NCBI GenBank assembly: GCA_036874045.1
Contig: CM072337.1
Coordinates: 21,612,001-21,676,000 of the forward strand
Source: Cymodocea nodosa
Lineage: Eukaryota > Streptophyta > Magnoliopsida > Alismatales > Cymodoceaceae
Direction: 5' to 3'
Length of the DNA stretch: 64,000 bases
Below the pieces are notes generated by a model, which was not told the origin of the DNA, did not search any database, and worked only from the letters and a program-made list of their open reading frames with translations. The first letter of the stretch is position 1, and the number at the start of each line of letters is the position of its first letter. Of the stretch, positions 38,501 to 53,500 are shown in pieces. Made by a program: the position numbers and the translations under genes.

Positions 38501-41500
38501 CTCAAACAACTTTTCCTGGTTGCAGTTTTGTCGGTACTTTTCTTACTGCTTGTTTTTTTGTAGATGATCTAATCCATTTATATAGTGTTTGTGCATTGTC
38601 TTTAGTAACTTTCATGAATATGTATATCTTCTGTTATTGTGTTATTTCTAATTCAAATCCACTTATCTTTAAAATGTGTGTACTTATATGTATGTGTCTT
38701 AATACTCAAGAATGTCCATAATCAATGAATAACGTAGTTGGTATTTTTCTCTATAGGTATGAAAACTTGGGTTTAAATGTAGGCAACAATGTTCACAATT
38801 ATCCCCAAGAAAAACTCAGAAATGCTCCTGATGCTCAGTCCAATGATACAGTACAATCATGGGCATTTGCTTGTTATAAACATGTTGATACAATTGTGGT
38901 ATATCTTTCTTATACATATATTTACCTAGTACTAAAGTTATACTTCAGATTTTTGGCCATCCACATGTATACACATTTTTATAGTTTCCTAACACTAAAG
39001 ATAATAATTTTCCAAAACTAAAGGTACAATCAAATGGTTACATCAGGCTAGCATCGATTATAAATGTGTGAATTCATCTAAGATGTCAATGCTTGCTAAG
39101 TAGATATTGGACTTCTTGCCATGTGACACATGGTTGAAGCCTTTTCTACTCAAGTATCATTACACTTCGAGCAATGTTAGACTCGTACCATTTAGCATCA
39201 AGGAGCTAATTTCTGCATTAGCAAGATACCAATTGTCAGATGTTGTAGTTTTTGTATTAGGTGGGGGTTGAGCAATATGAGTGGGGTCTATGGGCGAGTA
39301 AAAACTTTTTAAAATTGTGTGCCCATGGAATGTAGTTTGTACCATTGAGATTTTCAAAGGTACTACTCAAAACTCTTTGCAAGAGGATTAAAAGACTTAA
39401 TGATTTTTAGATGGTAGAAGAAAAAACTTACCAATCCATGCTTGAAATATGAGCACGTCAATCAACCCCTAGATGTGTTGACGACAAAAGGTCTGGTGGA
39501 GGAATCTGTCCATTGCCAGTAAGGCTGAAATCTGGTTGAAACATATGTTGGTCAGTGGAGAGAGCCTGACAGTGGAGAAACAACCTTGGCAATGGTGGAA
39601 TAGGAGCATTGCATGCAACTACTTATCGACCTGAATAATGGGATCTGATGTCTAGGTTGAAGGCCTGATTGGAAGATTCCAAGCTGAGTGCCTGGGAGGT
39701 GATAGGAGTTACTACTCTTGGTGGTGGTGCAAGGGATGCCAATGATGTAGGGGGCAACAGTGTAAGGACTAGCAGCAAGTATAGGTTCCTGTAATTTGGG
39801 TGGGCAGGTGGGTGGTGGGTTTTTTGTTTTTTCTTTTAAGGAAAGTTAAGGCTCTGGTACCATGTGGAATCACAATGTAATTGATTGATCGGGTACAAGT
39901 ACAAACTCCCTTTATATATGGGGCTGCAAGCATGGTAAGATTACCAAAATACCCATACACTTAAAACTACTCTTACAGGGTCAATGCCATTAAGTTGGGG
40001 AGTGTGTTAGGATTGGGAATGTGATGCCTATGTGTTTTGGTTGGGGGTATTGGAGTGCTTGGAGTGTTAAAGATGTGGTGATTAGGCTTCAGGAGAGGAT
40101 GTGTGGATTGTTGTGTCATTCTTTGGAAAGCAATAGGGTGGTGGTTGCTGTTTATCCCAGGAAGAACCTTCGTAGGTCATACAAGGGTGTGCTGTTGGGT
40201 AGGGGTCAAAGTGGAAAGGAAGAATCTCTTGGTAGTTGCATGTTGAACCTAATCTCTCTAGACCTATCATTATAGATGAAATTCTTGAAAGAATAGTTGG
40301 TGAAAGTGGTCATTTCTTGATAAGGGGAATTGAAATGAAAGAAACTCTACCAACACCTTGAGAGGCTGTTGGTGGGTAGTGGTTGTAAGTTGGGAGTGGA
40401 TGAGGGACATGAATTTCTGTTATTTGAAGATGAGAATGCTTGAGAAGAGGTTCTTTTTGCTTCTGAAGATTTGGTGATTAATTGTGAGATAGTGTTTACC
40501 TCTTGGGGGCTTGGTCTAGGTGAAATGGAGCAATTGGAGTGGTGGCTTGCTTTTTCTAGGCTTCTTGTTTAGGTTTGGGGGTGGGTTCTTTGGGGACTTT
40601 ATTGTGGCGCCTAAGGCCTGGTTTGTGTATATTTCTCATTGAAAAATGAAATAGTGGGAAATGATGAAAATAATGGGAAATGAAGATGGTAGGATATGAC
40701 AAAAAAATACAATATTATTTGTATACTAGAGGAAATGATGTAAAATCAGAAAATAGAGTGTTTATGTAGTTGTAGGAAATGACAAGGAATTAAAAAGTTA
40801 ATAATTTAAAAATAAATAAATAATAAACTGGGAAAATAAATTTAAAAAATTATTATATTTGAAAAGTAATATTTTTGTGTTTGTTGGTTTCTCATGGGAA
40901 ATAAGGTCTTGGTGTTGCAGAGTTTGGCATCTTAGGGCCATCATGGTTGAGCTTGTTGCTTGCAAAGACAACAATGCTTGTTGGGGAGTCTCTTTTTTAG
41001 GAGGTTGAAGACAATTGGTTTAGCTAGACTAGTGTGTTGACTTGATGGACGGTGATTTGCCCACCTAGGGAGCTAAGAGATTGTGGGAACATGAACCAAT
41101 AGTGGCTGAGTTTGAATCTCACTCCTTGGATGGTGATTGATGGTGGAGGGAAGATTGCAATTGGATGGTGGAGTTTAAGTTTGGATGAAACTCCTTCATT
41201 GGATATGGATACCTTGAAATCAATTCTTGGCTAGAGGCCTCTCTTGTGTGGTAGATTTGATGGTGGTGGATGTAAGCTAGAGTTCTCTAAGCCGTTGATT
41301 CCTCACATGTGTGATTGGGTTATTGGAGTCTCTGACATTGCTCATGCACATTAAGGATCTAACCATGGTATAAGGGGTGAAGAAGCCAACTCTGGTAACT
41401 ATAATGCTCCCTTTCATGTGGAAAATGAGTCTCATACTATCTTCTAACATAAAGTATGTTCTCTTGTTTTGGTTTCTTTTGTTATTTTGTACAAGATTCA

Positions 41501-44500
41501 ATCACAAATAATATGGAGACTGGTGAGGCCAGTGGGGTGGTTGATGTTGAGGGGTAGGGTTGAAGAAGTTTGGGAGGTTAGCTGGTTAGGTGCCAATGGG
41601 TAGGCTAGAGGAGAGAGTGGGGGTGAGTGGGCTTGGTTGTGGGATGTATATCAAGAGGTAAAGACATATAGAATTGTATCAATTGCTTGACCAAGTCAAT
41701 TTAAGGGGGTCCTTTGTGTGATCAGATCAACCACTTTAAAGTATCTATAAAATTTGGTTTGCATATTGGCAATAACGTAAATCAGGTTTGCCAGTGACCA
41801 TGGGTTCATTGCAGAGGCAATGAACTCGATGGTGGGTCACAGTAGGGATTGGATATCAATGATGATTGTTTTCTACAATGTTAGAGGCTTTGGGCAGGTC
41901 ATTAAACTCAAAATGGTGAGATTGGTTCTTCACATGACTAGAGCAGATAAATCATTTGCCTGTGGAAACTTAAGGCAAGTATTTTTGACAGTTTGCTTGC
42001 TCAGTCAGTTAGTGTCTGCTGTGTTGTCAGGTTTTGTGCTAAAGATGTGGCTGGTTTGGTTGGTGATATTGTCACTATATGTGGTCTGTCTTTGGTGTTG
42101 GAAGGCATGGGATACTTACCTTTGGTATCTTAGTATACTTGGAAGAGTAGACAAGTTTTCTCTGGAGCATTCTCATTTTGTGTGACCCGTATGAGCAGGG
42201 TTGAAGGCATGCACTCGTGGATGACTTCTGTAGAGGGGGTCAACATGGTTATCAGAGGCTTGTTGTCTGATCATCCTTTGAGCAGCAACTTAGAGGATGG
42301 TGGCAATTTACTTTGGCAGAGGAGGCTCCTCCCTATCTGGACAGCTGGGGGTCTATGGGACACCTTTGTGAAAATCTTAAAAGCCTAAAACTGTTTGAAA
42401 TAGTGGAAATTTGAAGACCTTTGTAATCTGTGTTATATCCGCTAAACTAAGTAGCCCGATTGCAAAACTGGATAAAAGGGAGGCTTCTAGTTTGATGTTG
42501 ACTGAGCAAGAGTCAAGGCGGCAACTCAAGGAAGAACTTGGCAAGTGGCTTCAAAAATATGAAATTGCTTGGCATTAAAGATCCAGTGCTTTATGGTTGA
42601 GTGTAGGAAATAGAAATGCAAAGTTCTTCCATAGAATTGCCTTTGCTTGCCAAGGGGTTAATAAGCTAGCTTCATGCAAAAGTAGCAAAGGTACCATATC
42701 TCCAATGAGAAGCTCTTCATCAACACCTATGTGAGTCATTAATATCCAAGTCAAATGTTGCAGCCATGAACTACTGTGTGTTATCTGTTGTGTTTTTGCT
42801 TACTTGTTGGTGGTTGATGGATTCTCGTCTCATTCTCTGTTCCTGGGAGTGAGAGTCAATAATCTGTGGATGACCCTTTTGCTTCAATTTAAATCAGCTG
42901 AAAGAACTCAGGTCCATGGGATACTTGTGTTTCTACGTGGGGATACCTTTCCTAAGTTATGCATATATCCTCTGTAAGTTTAGAAACTTGCTCTAAAACT
43001 TGTTTGTCTGGCTAGGCTATTCAGCAACCATATTGTAAAACAGCAAATAGTTTTGCTGTCAAGTTCAAGAGGAGGGCTCATATCATTTGTGTGATTTGAG
43101 GTGAAATTGAACATTTTTTGAGTGCAATAGATAGACGAAAGGAGCATGCCCAAACATGATGGTTGTGGCCACTTATTTTTGGTGAGTGATGTGTGGTCCC
43201 CTCTGTATCCCTTTCTGAAATCATTGGTAGTCACAAAGCGATACAGTTTGTGTTTCCTCAAGATGACCATCTTGACTAAGCAGGACATCCAGAGGATGAT
43301 TTGCTGATTTGAGCATAATGTGCAGCACTACTTTTGGTTCGCAACTGGTATGCAGCACTATCTCCTATTGATGTGTAGATATACATGATTGTAAGTTTGT
43401 AACAACAGAATCTCAAGCTGCTGGTCCTTGACTGGTAGAAGCTTGTGAAAGGTATTCCCAGATATAGTTTTTTTTACCTATGCTTCACTTATTGGTCCAT
43501 CTCAGGCTTGTGAAATGTGTTCCCAGAAATCATTTTTACACTTACAAATTGGACTTTCTGTTGACTTTTTTGCCTACCTTTTCTCATATTTTAAGTCAGA
43601 TTTTGTTCTATGCTGACCCTTTGTTGTCTCAGTGGATTCCATCAAGTGGATATGCAACGACATCATCATCCTTGGGTGCACCCAGTCGTATGATGATGAA
43701 TGTGATTATATGATTCAAGTGATCAACAGTAGAGGTTGTGGCTTCAAGGTCAGTTTTTGTTCAATCATCATTTGCATGTGAATGTTGATCAGTTCTTCAC
43801 AAATGCCTACATTTTTTCTACAAAATATATTTTTATTGTTTTTTTGAAAATCGTAAAGCATGATTCATTAAATATTCTAGAAGTGAGAAAGTTTAATAAT
43901 GTTTGCAACTTTTCCTTGTTCTCTATGGAGATATGTGGTAAACTTGGAATGATTTAAAGAAATTTTGCTTCCACCCTGTGTAAGAATGGCATACACTTTT
44001 GAATTATCTAATCTAGATTTCAAAATGGGAAAGTAATAAAAGAATTAGTTTTGGAGGATCTATGTTTAGTTCTGATTCAGTGAGTTTATTATGGCAATAC
44101 AGGCTTCATCACAGCCCTCCGTGGTTTCTTTCAGTGGGCCTTTTCATGGTATTATTGATACATTGTCCACTGAAGGTGGGCCACATCTGCTTGCTAGTTA
44201 CTTGGACCGCTGGTATGGTTTGCATTTGATTTTAGATGTGTTTCCCATTCTGCAACACTTGTTATTTACAGTTGATTATGAGATAGTCCACTTACCTGCA
44301 TTAATCTTTTTTATTTATATTGCTGATGTCTCCAGCTAAATGCTTGATTTGTTTTAACTCATTCCATGTGTATATGCCTATATGGTCATGTAATTTTCCA
44401 ATGCAATATAATTTCAGCTGGTATTGTCTTGAACCATCCTTTTAATTAAATTGCTATTTGCTTAGTAAATCACGGGCATAACAGTAGTCAACTTTCTCCT

Positions 44501-47500
44501 GCAAGTTATTGAATGTGATCTTAGAAAAAGGGTTCTACCTCTAAATAATGTTGGAAGGGATGAACAGTTTACTATTTGCTTGCATCAACTAGTTCCTTTG
44601 GTATAATAACCGTTTACCTTGTTAGTGGACTAGTTAATGAAGAAAATGTGCTAAAATAAAGAAATTGTTTACAATACAATAACGATGTTCCAAAAGGAGA
44701 ATGATTGCTGCAACACTTTGGTGGATTTTAAGATGAAGACAACTATAAGCGAATAGGAGGATGGTTGCAAGAAATGAGAGGTGCAAAGCAAGGAAACTCC
44801 AGTGTATAACACATGCTATACCAACATGTTGCCCATATCAGTTGACATGAGATTTTGGGTACAAAAATGACCGAAGACACGTTTTTGTATTGACGTTTCA
44901 CCTAGTTTTGCACTAAAACTTTGTTGTCAAGTTCAGCCAATATCATGTCAACACTTGGAAAATGTTCATGTCACTAACATTTGTCCAAATGGAATCCCAT
45001 GTTATATATGATTGAGTCTTTGTTCTTGTAATACGTGACTATCGTAACACTCCAGTTTGTACCTTTTTATGCCCGTCAAGTGCTTTATTTTGAATTAGAT
45101 TGATGTTTAGGGACTTGGATTCATTCAACTTATTTTAGCTTTGATATTATGTTGAAATGTGAATATTCAATTTAAAATGTATTGGCTGAGTGAACAGGTT
45201 TACCTATATAAATGCAAGCCATGTCCTCACTTTTCTGATATATGATTATTCCACTAGCTACACATTTCACAATCCTAATCAATGGGGTTGGAATTGGAAT
45301 TTGATATGATTTGTGGGATGCCTTTCTAATAAATTTAGTGGAAAATTTACTCAAAATCAATGATTTTCCATGGAATGTTATTTTCAAGGGAGAGTCTAGG
45401 AAAGCCTCAAAGTAGAATTTGGGGGGCAACAAAAATTTTAAACTTTGGTTGTTAATTCAGACTTTATAAATGAAAGTTCACTTAGTTGCAAATTTATAGT
45501 CACTTATTTGTGAGACGAGACCAATTTTCCTTTCTTAAAGTAATGGTTCGATCTCTTAAAAGTGATTATGATCTTTGTCACTGTGACAATTGCTATGATA
45601 TTTTCAATAGGGGGCTTGCACTCATTGCTAATAGGAAAAATAGGGATGACCATGTTGTTCTGCTGGAATTGCCTCATGATGACAAGAGAGAGGAAGTTGT
45701 AGGTCTTGAACTCGAGCAAGAGAAGTTTTTTCCCAGAATAGAACTACAAGGTACAGTTTTCATTCATATTATGCTTTTCTAATATCCTTACCATATATGC
45801 TTGTGAATGTTCTTTTTCTTGAAGATTTTGTAAATGTTGTTTTTAGCTCTAGTATGCTTGTAAATATTATGTCTTGTTATATCATTTTCAATTTCTACTT
45901 CCAATGCAAAATCTTTGAGCTTGTATTCTATATTGATTAGTATTTTGAACAAATCTCTTTCATGTAGTCCAAAATACCAAAATTAGACTAGCAACTTGGA
46001 ATATAGGAACCTTTATCGATAAGAGTACGAAATTAATGGGTATAATGATAAGAAGGAAAATTAATATGTTATGCTTGCAAGAAATTAAATCTAAGATAAA
46101 ATTTCTTGGTTGATTAAGGATAATGGTTTTAATTTGTGGTATGCAAAAAAAGATAAGTGTAAAAATGAACTTAGAATAATAGTTGATAAAAGTTTAGAAG
46201 ACAAAAGATAAAATTTAAGCTAAGATAAAATTTAAGACAAACGACAAAAGATAAGTGTACAATCATTAGAGTAATATGGATAAAAGATAAAATTTTAATA
46301 TTTAAGCTTGTTATAGGAAATGAGATAATATGATTAATGCATATGCTCTACAAGACAGTTTAGGAGAAGCTATTAAATAAAAATTTTGGAAGATTAGGAT
46401 AGTTTAGTTCATGGGTTATCTACTAGTGAAAATTATTTTATCAAGGGAATCTAAATGTTTATGTAAGGGAGTAAAATAGAGGGTATGAAAAACCATGGGG
46501 GATTTGATTTTGCTTATAGAAATAAAGAAAGAAATTCAATTTTAGACTTTAATGTAACTTGTGACCTTTTAGTAAGTAGAAGTCAATAACATTTAATTAT
46601 ATTTAGAAGTGATTTTAATACTGGTCAAATACATTTTTTACTTATTGGAAAAGCAGTTTAAAGAACGTGTATAAAGATTGTAAGGTTATTTTGAGGGAAA
46701 ACTTACCTATATAAGATAGGTTGTTATTGTTAGATGTTAACTTCAAGGTTAGGAAAAAATGGATTGAAGTATATAAGAATCCAGGAATTAGGTTGTGGAA
46801 TCTAAAAAAGAAAAGAAATGGTTTTTAGAGATAACTTGTTAAGTGGAGTATGGGAAATAGATGGAGACGTAAATAAATTTTGGAATAAAATGACTTGTAT
46901 TAAAAAGATTGCTATGGTGATTTTAGAAGAGTCTTGTGAGATAACTCTTGTGGTACTATGGTACTTTTATATATGTGTGGTTATGTGGATCTTGGATATT
47001 TGATTTAGGATCCGATTATCCTTTATTCCTTATATATTTGTAAATGCCTCTTCCTTAAAGTAATGCCTTTTCATTTTAGGTTTCTTTGCACATGGTATTA
47101 GAGCAAGGTTAGCCTAGGATAACCACCTTTTTTTTTTTACTAGTGACATCTTCTCCACACATAGGCACCCATGTCACTCTCCCTCACAAGCAGGGACTCT
47201 CCTCCATGCGTGGGTGACTTTTGGTTTACTCACGTCTCTCCTCCATGTGTAGACATCTTCTGGTGTGCTTGTAGAGCTCCTCTTCACAAGCGGAGAAGTG
47301 CTGCTCCATACATTCAGTCCTTGATTATTTTTCGATTTCTAGTTTTGGATTGCATTCCTTAGTGGCATGCTTCTTCTGACAATTAGTGGGAATGTGTTGT
47401 GGACAGGCATGGGCGCATACGTGAATGTTGGATGGACGAAGTGTGCTATTCTATGTGTGGAGATTCCAATAGGTAGTCTTTAGGTCATGATGTGTGTGTA

Positions 47501-50500
47501 GGCAAGAACACGTCATTCAATTGGTACAACTCTTCTAGATGTGCAATTGTCGAATTTTGCCAAGTCAATTGCAATTTGTGTAGGGTTGTCTTCACTATTT
47601 TTTTTTAGTATGGGATAGATGGCTCAATGGGATGTGGGTATTTGACAACTATTGGGGACTATAGTGAGACTGAATGTCCATAACTACTTGATGTGTGTGG
47701 TGTAAAAACTTCTTTACATTTGTTGCTTCATAACAGAAATGTGCTCATTTGGTTAAACCTCAACTAGACATCAAGGATACTTCTTATGATGATTGGTTTG
47801 TTGTTGATTTAGCTATGATTATGTGGTTAGAGAACAGTATGAAGCCAAAGTGTAGCAAAGGTGGTTATGATGTTACATTCGGCAAAGACTATTTGAGATA
47901 CATTGAAGAAGATGTATGTTGAGGAGCGAAATATCTTATGTGTTTGAGATCTATGAGTAGATTTTCTTGCTGTGTATGATAGATCAGACTCTCTAGGAGT
48001 GTTATGGGAATATGTGCAATTTATTTGAGGAGCTTGATGCCTATTAGCTTGTTACTGCTAATTCTATTGTTCTTCGAAGATACGAGAATGACCTCCAAGT
48101 TGCTTTTTTGTTAGAACTTCCTTTAGACTTAGCATCCCAAGTTCGAGAACAGCTATTGGGTGGTGAGATTACTTTAGATTTTAGGATTGCTTTTGCTTGT
48201 GTGCTTCGCATTTCGAAGGCAACCACACCAAGAACACAAGGTGTCTTGGCTTTGGTTGCTAGAGGCCAATCAAACAAGCGAGGTGGACATACAAATTCTA
48301 ACACAAGAAAATGGAGATTTCCTTGCTCTCACTATGGCAAGTCAAATCATAGGTCGGAAAAGTGTTGTGAGAAGTATGGAAAACAAGTTTGGGCTTGTGT
48401 CACTGAGTCTACTGGTTTTATAGGAGTCTCTACTTTAGTTTCTAGACCTTAGACAATGTCTATCTCATAGGTCGACTATGAGAGATTTTTGCAATTACAG
48501 ACATCTGACTTCACTGCTATAATTGCTTTGACATCAATCTCAGATACAAGAATGACTATGGTAGTTAGGAACAATAGTCTATGGATGGTAGATTAAGGAG
48601 CGGCACAACATATGATAGGTTCTTCTTCCATTTTCTCACATTTAAAATAGCTTCCTAATCTTTATAGTGTTACTATTACTGATGACTGCTCATGTCAAAT
48701 CTTTGGTAGTGGGATTGTTCATGTCACCTCTATACTTTGACTTGAGAATGCTCTCTATGTTCTAGACCTTTTAGTTAACATTTTGTTAATTAGTGTTATT
48801 ATTGTCCAATTATCTTGTTATTTGACCTTCTCTTTTCATTGTACCATTTAGGATTTGTGGACAAATACGAAAATTGGTTTGGCATTATCGACTTAGACAT
48901 TAATTCATTCAAAAATTTGTTAAACCTTATTGTGGGTCTTTAATTTAGATTTTGATTGTGAGTCATGTTAACTAGACAAGTGTTTATATGGAAAACTTGT
49001 TTGATTTATTTTTATGCTTATATTGATAAATTCTTTTAGAAGTAAACAAATAATTTTTTACACAAATTAGATATTAAGTCAAATTTGTATTTTTAACTGC
49101 AAGTGTACAATTTATATTATATTTGTGTGCAAGTACAGGTCGATTTCACAGAGATTAAGTAAGAATTGCGTACTATTTTAATTTTTATGTCAAAGTTTGT
49201 ATGTATTCAATTAAACACTTCATTAAATTACTGTTAACTCAACGGATTTAGTTTGTGAAGTTACGGTTAACTCAACAGACTATCATTGTAGACTTAAGTT
49301 AATTCTATGAGTCTACCTGTTTAGTTAAATATTGTTATTCATAGAGGAATTCGATCATCCATTAGATGATTCCACAGAATGTAAATAATATTAATTAAGC
49401 TTTTTAATGTTAGTTAATCTAAGATTTGTCATTAAGCAACACTAACATTTAGATATTTCGAATGGTAACCATTAAGATTTTTAGTATTTTGTACAAATCA
49501 ATTTCAGTAAATAATAAAATTATTTTCTATTTTCTGAATCAAACAAATATAAAATATTCACGTTACTGACAATGATAACATTAATCACGATACAAAACAA
49601 ACAATACAACACTTTAATACTAAATGTAAGCATATGTAATTAGTTATTTTCGGTATTTTTGTTTTGATATGTTCCTGAAGATGAATGAAATGTGAAATGT
49701 AAAAATCTTTGTTGACAGTAAAAACTTTCGTTACTACATGCGATGCAATTACACCACTTAAAACTTAATCACTTACAATTTTACCTCTTCTTCTTATAGA
49801 ATCGCGAACTAAGATTTGTAAGTTGATCTCCTTTTCAGTATATTGACATCAACTCGAAATCAAGGTTAGAAGCTTTACGATCTCTTGAGATATGAGTCAG
49901 TGCTTGGTAAAAATAGTTTCCATTTTTGCAACGCGATCACTCCTCACAATGGTTGTCAGTCACCGTGTTTGACTCGGAATCGACTTGATATCTGGAAAGT
50001 ATCCTTACAGACTTCCAATAGTTGGTGATTTTGGTAGTGTTGTAGAGTTTCAGGGAACTTCCGACGCTTCCTGTAGTTAGTGCGGTCCTCTACTTTATAC
50101 TCTTTATTCTCTTCTTTTATATTTCTTTCTGTAGTAACTGTTTTTGCTTAAATGATTGGTTGTATTTCCTTCATTTATATCAACGATGATGATTTCTTAT
50201 TCATTTCATGAGTTAATTCTTGCGTGATATGTGCAATCGTGTTTTCCTTTGACTTTTTTGTTTCTGCAACTACTACAGTGACATGTTAGAAAATAAATAG
50301 TTCGTAGAGTTAGTGTAACTTTACGGACTTACTTCGTTGACTTAACTATAAAATACGTGTAATAAAAAAATAACTTAATAAGTTCAGATGTTTTGAATAG
50401 TTACAATTATAAATATTTGAAATTCACATGTATTTTGGATAGTTAGCATCTAACCTTCTGAAAGATAACTTGAGTCAAGTTTTCAGATCGCAACACGTGT

Positions 50501-53500
50501 CTTAAGTCAGTTTTATGATAAAAAGGTATTTCAGATACTTGCAAACCTAACCATCCGATACTTAGTCGTATTTCAGATAGTTAACGTTTAACTTACCGAA
50601 AATCTACTTAAGTCATTTATTAAGGTTACAACACGTGTACTTCAGGAAATAATAAAATATTCTTTAAGTGTTTAAAACATAACTGTCTGGTACATGAAAT
50701 GTAACTCTTTGAAATAACAGACAATTCAGATTTTTAGGAATTAAAAAGTCTGTAATTCGTCGATAGTGCAGAAATGTACTTAATTAACATTAATTCATTG
50801 AAATTATGCAGATTCTTTCGTTAAAGCATATAATTGTGTAATTATAATATAATGACTTAATTCTCATATGATAAGCTAAATATTATGTAATTAATCATTA
50901 TTTAACCGTTAATATTATGTATTTTTTCATTCTAAATAACAAGCATACTAGGTCAACTTTTTCTTGAGTTTAACTGGCTACTAGTAGAACAATGTTTGAT
51001 CTTGTTTATTGTGATATTTGAGGGTCGAGTCATGTTGTGTCTGTCAATGGTTTTTTTTGCTATCTTGTGTTAGTAGATAACTTTTCCAAAGTTTTTTGGG
51101 TGTATCTCTTGAAGGATTAAAAGTATGTTGTGACTGTTATTTAGAATTTCTTAATTGAATTAAAAATCAAATTTCTCTTACTCCCAAGTGTTTATGTATA
51201 GATAATACCTTGAAATTTGTTAATGCTTCTTTCTAAAATTTTTGTGTGTTGCAAGGGATCATACACTAAACCACTTGCCGTCGCATCTCCTAACAAAATA
51301 AAATGACTGAGTGGAAACATTGTCATCTACTGGATATTATTTGAACTCTACTTATCTAGATACATGTTTTAAAATATCTTTGGTCTGATGTTGTTTTCAT
51401 TGGTGTTTACATTGTCAATCAAATGCCATCTACACCCCTTAGGGGTGAGGTTCCTATTCATTGTCTTTATCCTGATAATTGTTTGAATTGACATCTAGTG
51501 TCTTAATTGTGTTGTGTATGTTCAAGATCTTCGACTTGACCTGGATAAACTTGATGCTTGGATGATCAAATATGTCTTTGTGGGTTACTTTAGAACTTAT
51601 AAAGGCTATATATGTTATCATTCTCTTACTAGATGCTACTACACTTCTTCAAATGTTACTTTTTTTGAAGATTAGACATTTTTTTAGGGAGCTTGTCTTG
51701 TCCAGTTCTTTAATTCCTACTCCTGTTCTTATTAGCGATGGACCCTTTTATGTTGTAGATAAAGACTTGGGTGGGGTTAACAATGGGGTTGCTAACCCTC
51801 TATTGAAGGTGTATTATTTATGAAGAAGATGCACTCTAGTGGCCAATTGCATCTCTTAAAGTAGATATTTCTACCCATATTGTAGGGATAAAGCTCTACC
51901 CATTGTTCCTTATGATAACCTTCTTGTTGCTCTTTGGAAAGGTACCTACTCTTGCACTCAACATTTTATTACTCATTTTGTTTCTTTCGATCATTTGACC
52001 TTCTTTTGTCATACTTTTGCTATATTTATCTTGTTTGAGTCTATTCCAAGGACATATCAAGAGACATTACAACTATCATATTGAAAGAAGCCATAGATGT
52101 TGAGATGGATGTCTTATGATTTTATGGTACATGGGAGCTAGTTACTTGTCTTGTAGATGTCAATATAGTTTTGTGCAAGTGAGTTTTCACTATGAAATAC
52201 AAGTTGGATGACTCTGTTGACAGATATAAGGTTTGTCTTGTGATCTGTGGTTTTATACAAGAGTATGACATTGATTATGATAAGACGTTTTCCTTTGTTG
52301 CTTGACTCAATTCTATTTGAGTTTTAATATCTCTTGCAATTAATTAATAATGACAATTGCATCAGTTTGATGTCAAAAATGCATTTTTGTATGAAGATCT
52401 TTTTGAGGAGGTATACGTGGCATAACCACAAGGTTATATTGTTTAGGAGGATCATTGAGTGTGTAGATTAAAAAAAGGTAATTTATGATTTGAAGTAAAG
52501 TCCATGTGCTTAGTTTGATATGTTCAGTCAGGTCATGTTTAGTAGTAGTTTCAGAAGGTGTGGTGTAGATCATTCCCTTTTTATATGGCAGTCGAGTTAC
52601 GGTTATGTTATTTTGGTTGTATTTGTGGATGATATACTCCTTACTAGTAGTGATGTCGAGGGTATTACTGCAATCAAGGAACATCTTGCAAAAGTATTTC
52701 AAAGAAAAGATTTAGAGAGACTTGGGGTATTTTCTTGGAATTAAGTTTGTCTATTCTAAAGGAAAAATGATACCATCCCAACGAAAGTAAGTGTCAGGCC
52801 TTTTGGTGCAGATGAATCTCTCTATGGTATGTTACCTTATCTCCTGGACTTACAGAACCCCTATAGAGAGGTTGAAGAGTTTTAAGATGCTGTTAGATCT
52901 CACGAGAGGCTGAATCTCATTCTAATGTAGTGAGCTAGAAGATTATATAAAGATGGTTAAGTGTTTAGGTTATAAACCTGTAGACACATCCATTGAATGA
53001 AATCCACCATTTTGGGATATCTCATCAAACTAGTTAGGGAATCCAACACAATATCGAAGTTTGGTTGGAAAACTTATCTATCTTATAGTTACCAATTTAG
53101 ATATTGCATATGTTGTTGGCCTATTCTATTAATTCATGCATAGACCATGTCAAGCTCATTGGATAGAGACATAGAGGGTCTTGGCCTATGTTAAAGGCAC
53201 TCTTGGAAAATGGCTTTTATACCATACATATGGACACTTAAGGATAGAGACTTTTTTTGACTTAGGATTCACAGGTGATAAACAGGACATGATGTCTATG
53301 TTGTGATATCTCACTTATGTTGGAGGCAACTTTATTACTTGGTGGAGTAAGAAACAAAATACTGTCTCTTGCTTAAGCGCTGAAGCAAAGTATTGATCTA
53401 TGAGGAAGGTTGGATGTGAAATGCTGTAGCTTCGAACCCTCCTCCAAGAGTTTGGAGTAAATGTTCAAGAATCTATGGTCATGTATTGTGACAATCTGGC

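Noticed and set aside
40617..40925. Possible MITE with AAGGCCT and AGGTCTT ends in intron 4
   Set aside because: Only seven or eight end bases pair, and no target duplication is visible.
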